From contig JAFMSR010000003.1 in NCBI GenBank assembly GCA_022818135.1, positions 9,465,976-9,529,975 of the forward strand: a DNA stretch of 64,000 nt, in the 5' to 3' direction. The position numbers were made by a program, and so were the translations under genes. The notes beneath the pieces are model-generated. The model saw only the letters and a program-made list of their open reading frames with translations, ran no database searches and was not told the origin of the DNA. The stretch is from Saxidomus purpurata (lineage: Eukaryota; Mollusca; Bivalvia; Venerida; Veneridae). Shown here one piece after another: positions 60,550 to 64,000 of the stretch (within the stretch, counting starts at the first letter, position 1; each line of letters starts with the position of its first letter).

Positions 60550-60751
60550 CATGCTTTTGCAACACATTTGCCGTGTGCGTCTGCACTTGAAAATTGTAGG
60601 TCTACAATTTTCAACAATTCTCACGAGCAAACATTACGCACGTGTAAAGGGATTAGCCGAATAAGAAATATCAAGTGCACACTAGATTCATTTCCATTAT
60701 CATGTCAAAATTCACGAATGTTGTAGCTTTTGGATTAATCTGTGACTATTG
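60550..60751. repeat. 202-bp direct repeat, copy 2
   Basis: Partner of 59374-59575, separated by 974 bp. The spacing and lack of other shared flank suggest two insertions of one short element, or a local duplication with later change of the middle. Confidence 0.9.
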
Positions 60752-60861
60752 TCAACAATTACTTCCAATGAATTCTATTTTCTACATCCGTTATTTTACA
60801 TTAAACTCCTTAATGACTGAACATGTGACTGTAATGAAGAAGTGCTCTCTAGTTAAATCAT

Positions 60862-60908
60862 TATTATCATTATTATCATTATTATCATTATTATCATCAT
60901 TATAATTA
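60862..60908. repeat. (ATT/ATC)n microsatellite
   Basis: Repeats of CATTATTAT ending in TTATAATTAATTAATTG. Confidence 0.85.
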
Positions 60909-61366
60909 ATTAATTGCGAGTAATGTGAATGATACTGTTGAATGTTCTTTATCTTCTGGTAGAAATGGTAAAATTTAAGCAGAAGATTATCCCCTTTACG
61001 CACAAAAGTAACATGTCAAGTTCAATATCTCCCTTAGGCAATATTCAAGTACAATCGATAATCAGTGATTTATGACCCTGTCCGTTATTTACGGATATTA
61101 CCGAACCGTAGTTGTTTCCGTTAACTTCTAATCCCCAATACTTATCGATTGTCAGCTGATATAGCGGTTGGCATTTTTCTGCCGTATGAAAAGCAAAAAA
61201 AACCCACAAAAAACGCGCTGAATAATGATGACAAGTTTGTCAAAACATCTGGTCATACCTCTTGATACTCTTGAGGTATACACATCGCTTCCCGCTATTT
61301 ACATTGAATTTGAAGCTACGGCTGACAAACGTTCAGAGGGGTCAGGCTTTTGCATTGCTAATGCAA

Positions 61367-61497
61367 GGTCAGAGGCAACAACAACGGTTGCTATGCAGTT
61401 CAGTGTGAATGTTTCCACCACAGAACGTCTTGTCCGTCGTTTGAGAGAAACTGGAAGGGTTTCCCACCGACCTCGATCGGGACGAGTCAGTCGATAA
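61367..61497 (+). pseudogene. Tc1/mariner-like transposase fragment, DNA-binding region
   Basis: The frame reads AMQFSVNVSTTERLVRRLRE then TGRVSHRPRSGR and stops at 61495. Tc1-type transposases have a helix-turn-helix with a closely similar RLxxRxxxTGxxxxRPRSGRP segment. The catalytic DDE domain is absent and the frame ends just after the GRPR-like hook. Upstream codons from 61225 do not match. It is an old fragment. Confidence 0.75.
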
Positions 61498-63300
61498 CAC
61501 TTTGCGATATTGGAGGGTACCGTCAAATGTGCTTCAATTACTAATGATATTTTAGTAATTTCTTGACTAAAGATGGGTTTTTTATATTCATATAAAATAC
61601 TATATATATTATCAAACACATCACTTTAAATCACCTCAGATGTTTAGCCTGAGTTTCTTTATCCTTTCAGTATACATGTATATAGTTTTATGCATGAATC
61701 CACCGAAGTGGATTGTTTCATTCGACGCCGCCAGTAGGCGGCGTTGAGCACGGTATTTGGAATGCAAAATAAATTTGATCCATGGACGCGAGTCTCTGAA
61801 TAGCTTCGTAAAAAATTAAAATTAAACACGTAATTTTTCTACATTCGAGGCATCCAGGACATGAACTTTGATTTGTACACAAACTTCAAGAAAAGATAAG
61901 TAAATCAAAACCATGTCCGCAAACTAAACTCTTAATACATGCAATAAAATAAGAAAAATAAAATGACAAGATGAAAATCAAACTGAATAGATTTTTCAAA
62001 GAGTCGAAATGTAAATTAGTGCTTACAACTGTACAAATTCAATAAAATTAACACCAGGTGTTATATTTTGTACATGTTTTTTAATTCATATAAGTTATTT
62101 TGATAAAGAATATCATTTACCGTTCTTATAAATAAAGAGAAATATAAATTTCGTTAATAGAAATCCATTCTCAGACTGTCGGACATGTTTAAAATGCGAC
62201 TCACATAACGGTCTTATTGCGGTCCTATAACGGAAAGCGCAGCTCAGCGGAAATGTTTTGATTTTTGTTAATAGATACTTTATATAACTTGAAATAACTT
62301 CTAAAGTAATGTATGTTATTGTGATGTAAAGTTAGATTTTATGAATAAATGTAGTTAAAACTGCTTCTGTGCGATACAAAGGGATACTAGTTAATATGCT
62401 GTTTGTCTTACATTTCAAATGATTATGAACGAATCCGTCTATGCAACTCCTGTAAAACATTCGCTCATTTCAAGTAGATAATAGTGTATGAAAAACTATC
62501 CAATCACTTTACGGAGAGCTATTAAAATGGAAAAACATGTTTGGCGGAGTATTTTATGTCTGCATTACTGTTTCGTCTTGTATTTCTTTTCATTTGATTA
62601 AAAATTAACAAACCTACATCCATTTTTCTTTGTTAGGCCATAAACACATCCGGGGCCAGTGTCATGACAGAACTGTCAAAAACCACATGTGTATGCGAAG
62701 CGGTGTAATGATAATTAGTAATATATTCCGACTACTGAGTATAGAAAATGGGTAAGAATTATGTGGAACAACAATTCTTTATGAAGTTTAACATTTGCAA
62801 AATAACAGTATGTAGTCATTTTTCTTACAGACATAGTACATGTCAAAAGATTACAATATAGACTTGTGTTTTGCTGCATCAGCAGGCTGATGAAATTACC
62901 CGATCAGGCTTTAAAAAATCAGCTTTTTAAAAAATAATTCTTTTTTGTTCATTTACAAAATATATCTACAGTAGGATGATAAAACATGTTTAATAAAAAA
63001 ACGAATTGTTAATGTTTTTTGCAAAAAAAACTTGCGAATTGTCAGAAAAGACATTTTTAGTAGTTGTGGCTTTCATAACTAAAATTGGTCTTGTATTTAG
63101 CTTGTTTGAAAATTCCGGAGTTTTACTATTCACTCGCATGCAAATTTCAATTTTCAACCCGTTTTTAATGCCTATTGAACTGATAAAGTGTTACATATTT
63201 CAGTCTTCAAATCAAGATATTTCCCCTGCAACCCGATGAATTCTGTCATATGTCCCATGTATCAATACAATCCCGGTTTATTACTTCTCCATTTATAGTT
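61498..63300. other. Intergenic; adjacent strong hairpins at 61697-61744
   Basis: AATCCAC/GTGGATT around CGAA (61697-61714) is followed ten bases later by ACGCCGCC/GGCGGCGT around AGTA (61725-61744). This is a GC-rich island in AT-rich DNA. No tRNA or snRNA fold is recognised. The rest of the interval shows nothing, and the 77-codon frame at 63006-63239 has no known motif. Confidence 0.5.
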
Positions 63301-64000
63301 TTATACCCCAGCAGACCAATGTATATGTACTAACACAGGCGCGTACTTGCATTAACACAGCCCTATGTATCGGACCCCACCTTTGTGTCCACGTATCTAC
63401 ATGAACTCAGTCCCGTGTCCTCTACTATTAAATAAGCTCTGGTAACACAATTTCTATAGGTATTATCACAGCCCTGGGGATTCAGCCCCGTGCCCTGTCT
63501 TTTTGTAATGATACACGTCTTTCGGTCATACAGGCGGGCACTTTACTAAGAACCTAACCGTCGTTCCTGGAGAAAAAACAGTACTGTACCCCTATCCTCC
63601 GTAAGAAACTGCCAACTCTTTCACATGAAGAGCCATGTTTGGTAGCAGGGCTCGAACCTATGACTCTCAATCTCTGAGAGGTTACAGCGGTTTTAAGATA
63701 GTGACCAGTAGACCACGGAGGCAGACCTAATCATAAGTATACGGTATACTTAAAAGGCGGCTGTGATAACTGAGGATACGGGGTTGAGTTGATACGTCCA
63801 GAAGTAGTGAAAATTGGGGCTGTGGTGCATACTTTAAGAAGCTGTGCTACCAGGGCTATATGGTTATTGGAGGACACGGGACTGTGTCCGTTAGGCTGCG
63901 AAGATACTTAAGAAATAGATGTAACCAGGACTGCATTGATTGCAAACGGTACGGTGATGAGTTTATTTGGCTGCGGGGATATACAGGGAGGATTGTTTTT
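63300..64000. repeat. Degenerate inverted repeats flanking the SINE
   Basis: CAGTCCCGTGTCCTC near 63409 and GAGGACACGGGACTG near 63871 are complements. CAGCCCTGGGGATTCAGCCC near 63470 and GAGGATACGGGGTTGAGTTG near 63771 are weaker ones. Both flanks repeat ACACAGCCC/GGGCTGTG words. The structure runs off the window end. Confidence 0.5.
63530..63727 (-). mobile_element. tRNA-derived SINE
   Basis: On the minus strand it begins GGTCTGCCTCCGTGGTCTAC. An A-box-like TGGTCTACTGGTC is at 63703-63715 and a B-box GGTTCGAGCCC at 63648-63658, at about the spacing found in tRNA genes. It lacks a full tRNA cloverleaf and continues for about 120 bp of unrelated tail, as SINEs do. RNA polymerase III would read it from the internal boxes. 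Confidence 0.75.

Noticed and set aside
61697..61744. Histone-type 3' stem-loop
   Set aside because: Neither hairpin fits the six-pair, four-base-loop histone consensus, and no histone gene is near.

Overview
The window reads as nuclear DNA of a bivalve mollusc, probably a clam. It is AT-rich and gene-poor, genes have GT-AG introns, and it is packed with dispersed repeats that I recognise from bivalve genomes (families starting AGCTCACCTG, TTATACCCCC and AGCTCGACTATTTTGAG). No bacterial, organellar or viral gene organisation is visible. The clam assignment is inference, supported by a Naiad-type Penelope retroelement that uses selenocysteine codons, a trait reported for clams and spiders. Coordinates of dispersed repeats are approximate. 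Coordinates of exons, terminal inverted repeats (TIRs) and target-site duplications (TSDs) were read base by base.

Layout. (1) 502-34094, plus strand: five coding exons of an AEBP2 orthologue, the C2H2 zinc-finger cofactor of Polycomb repressive complex 2. The 5' part of the gene lies before the window. All splice phases agree, and the protein ends in a conserved C-terminal domain. A 24 kb second intron carries an insertion of PIF/Harbinger type with a TTA TSD (10053-11993), a 43-bp minisatellite split by an insertion of hAT type with an 8-bp TSD (14381-15151), a second insertion with hAT-like TIRs (16544-17305), and several bivalve dispersed repeats. Intron 3 opens with a 33-bp minisatellite grown from the exon-intron junction itself, so the 5' splice site GTAAGT is repeated about 17 times. 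It passes into a 26-bp array of about 60 copies. (2) 34095-47999: the probable AEBP2 3' UTR, then intergenic DNA with dispersed repeats, a 600-bp fold-back element and a 44-bp minisatellite. (3) 48012-53223: the Naiad element, made of a 5'-truncated copy, then a full-length copy, giving about 1.1 kb pseudo-LTR repeats. The coding frame of the full copy holds a zinc-binding motif and GIY-YIG endonuclease, a CxC linker and a reverse transcriptase. It is interrupted by three TGA codons at expected cysteine positions and one TAG. A SECIS-like RNA hairpin lies just after the final stop. (4) 53436-54758, minus strand: an intronless 440-residue gene of unknown function. (5) 54759-64000: no convincing host gene. 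It holds low-complexity DNA, a palindrome-rich array, a 202-bp direct duplication, a Tc1/mariner transposase scrap and a tRNA-derived SINE.

The biological centre of the window is the retroelement. Three UGA codons, a SECIS-like structure with the tandem G.A quartet, an unpaired AAA and a mini-stem, and nearly identical pseudo-LTRs together point to a young selenoprotein-encoding Penelope-like element. The copy shown carries one apparent nonsense mutation (TAG). The second point of interest is the AEBP2 exon 3 donor, which has been turned into a tandem array of donors.
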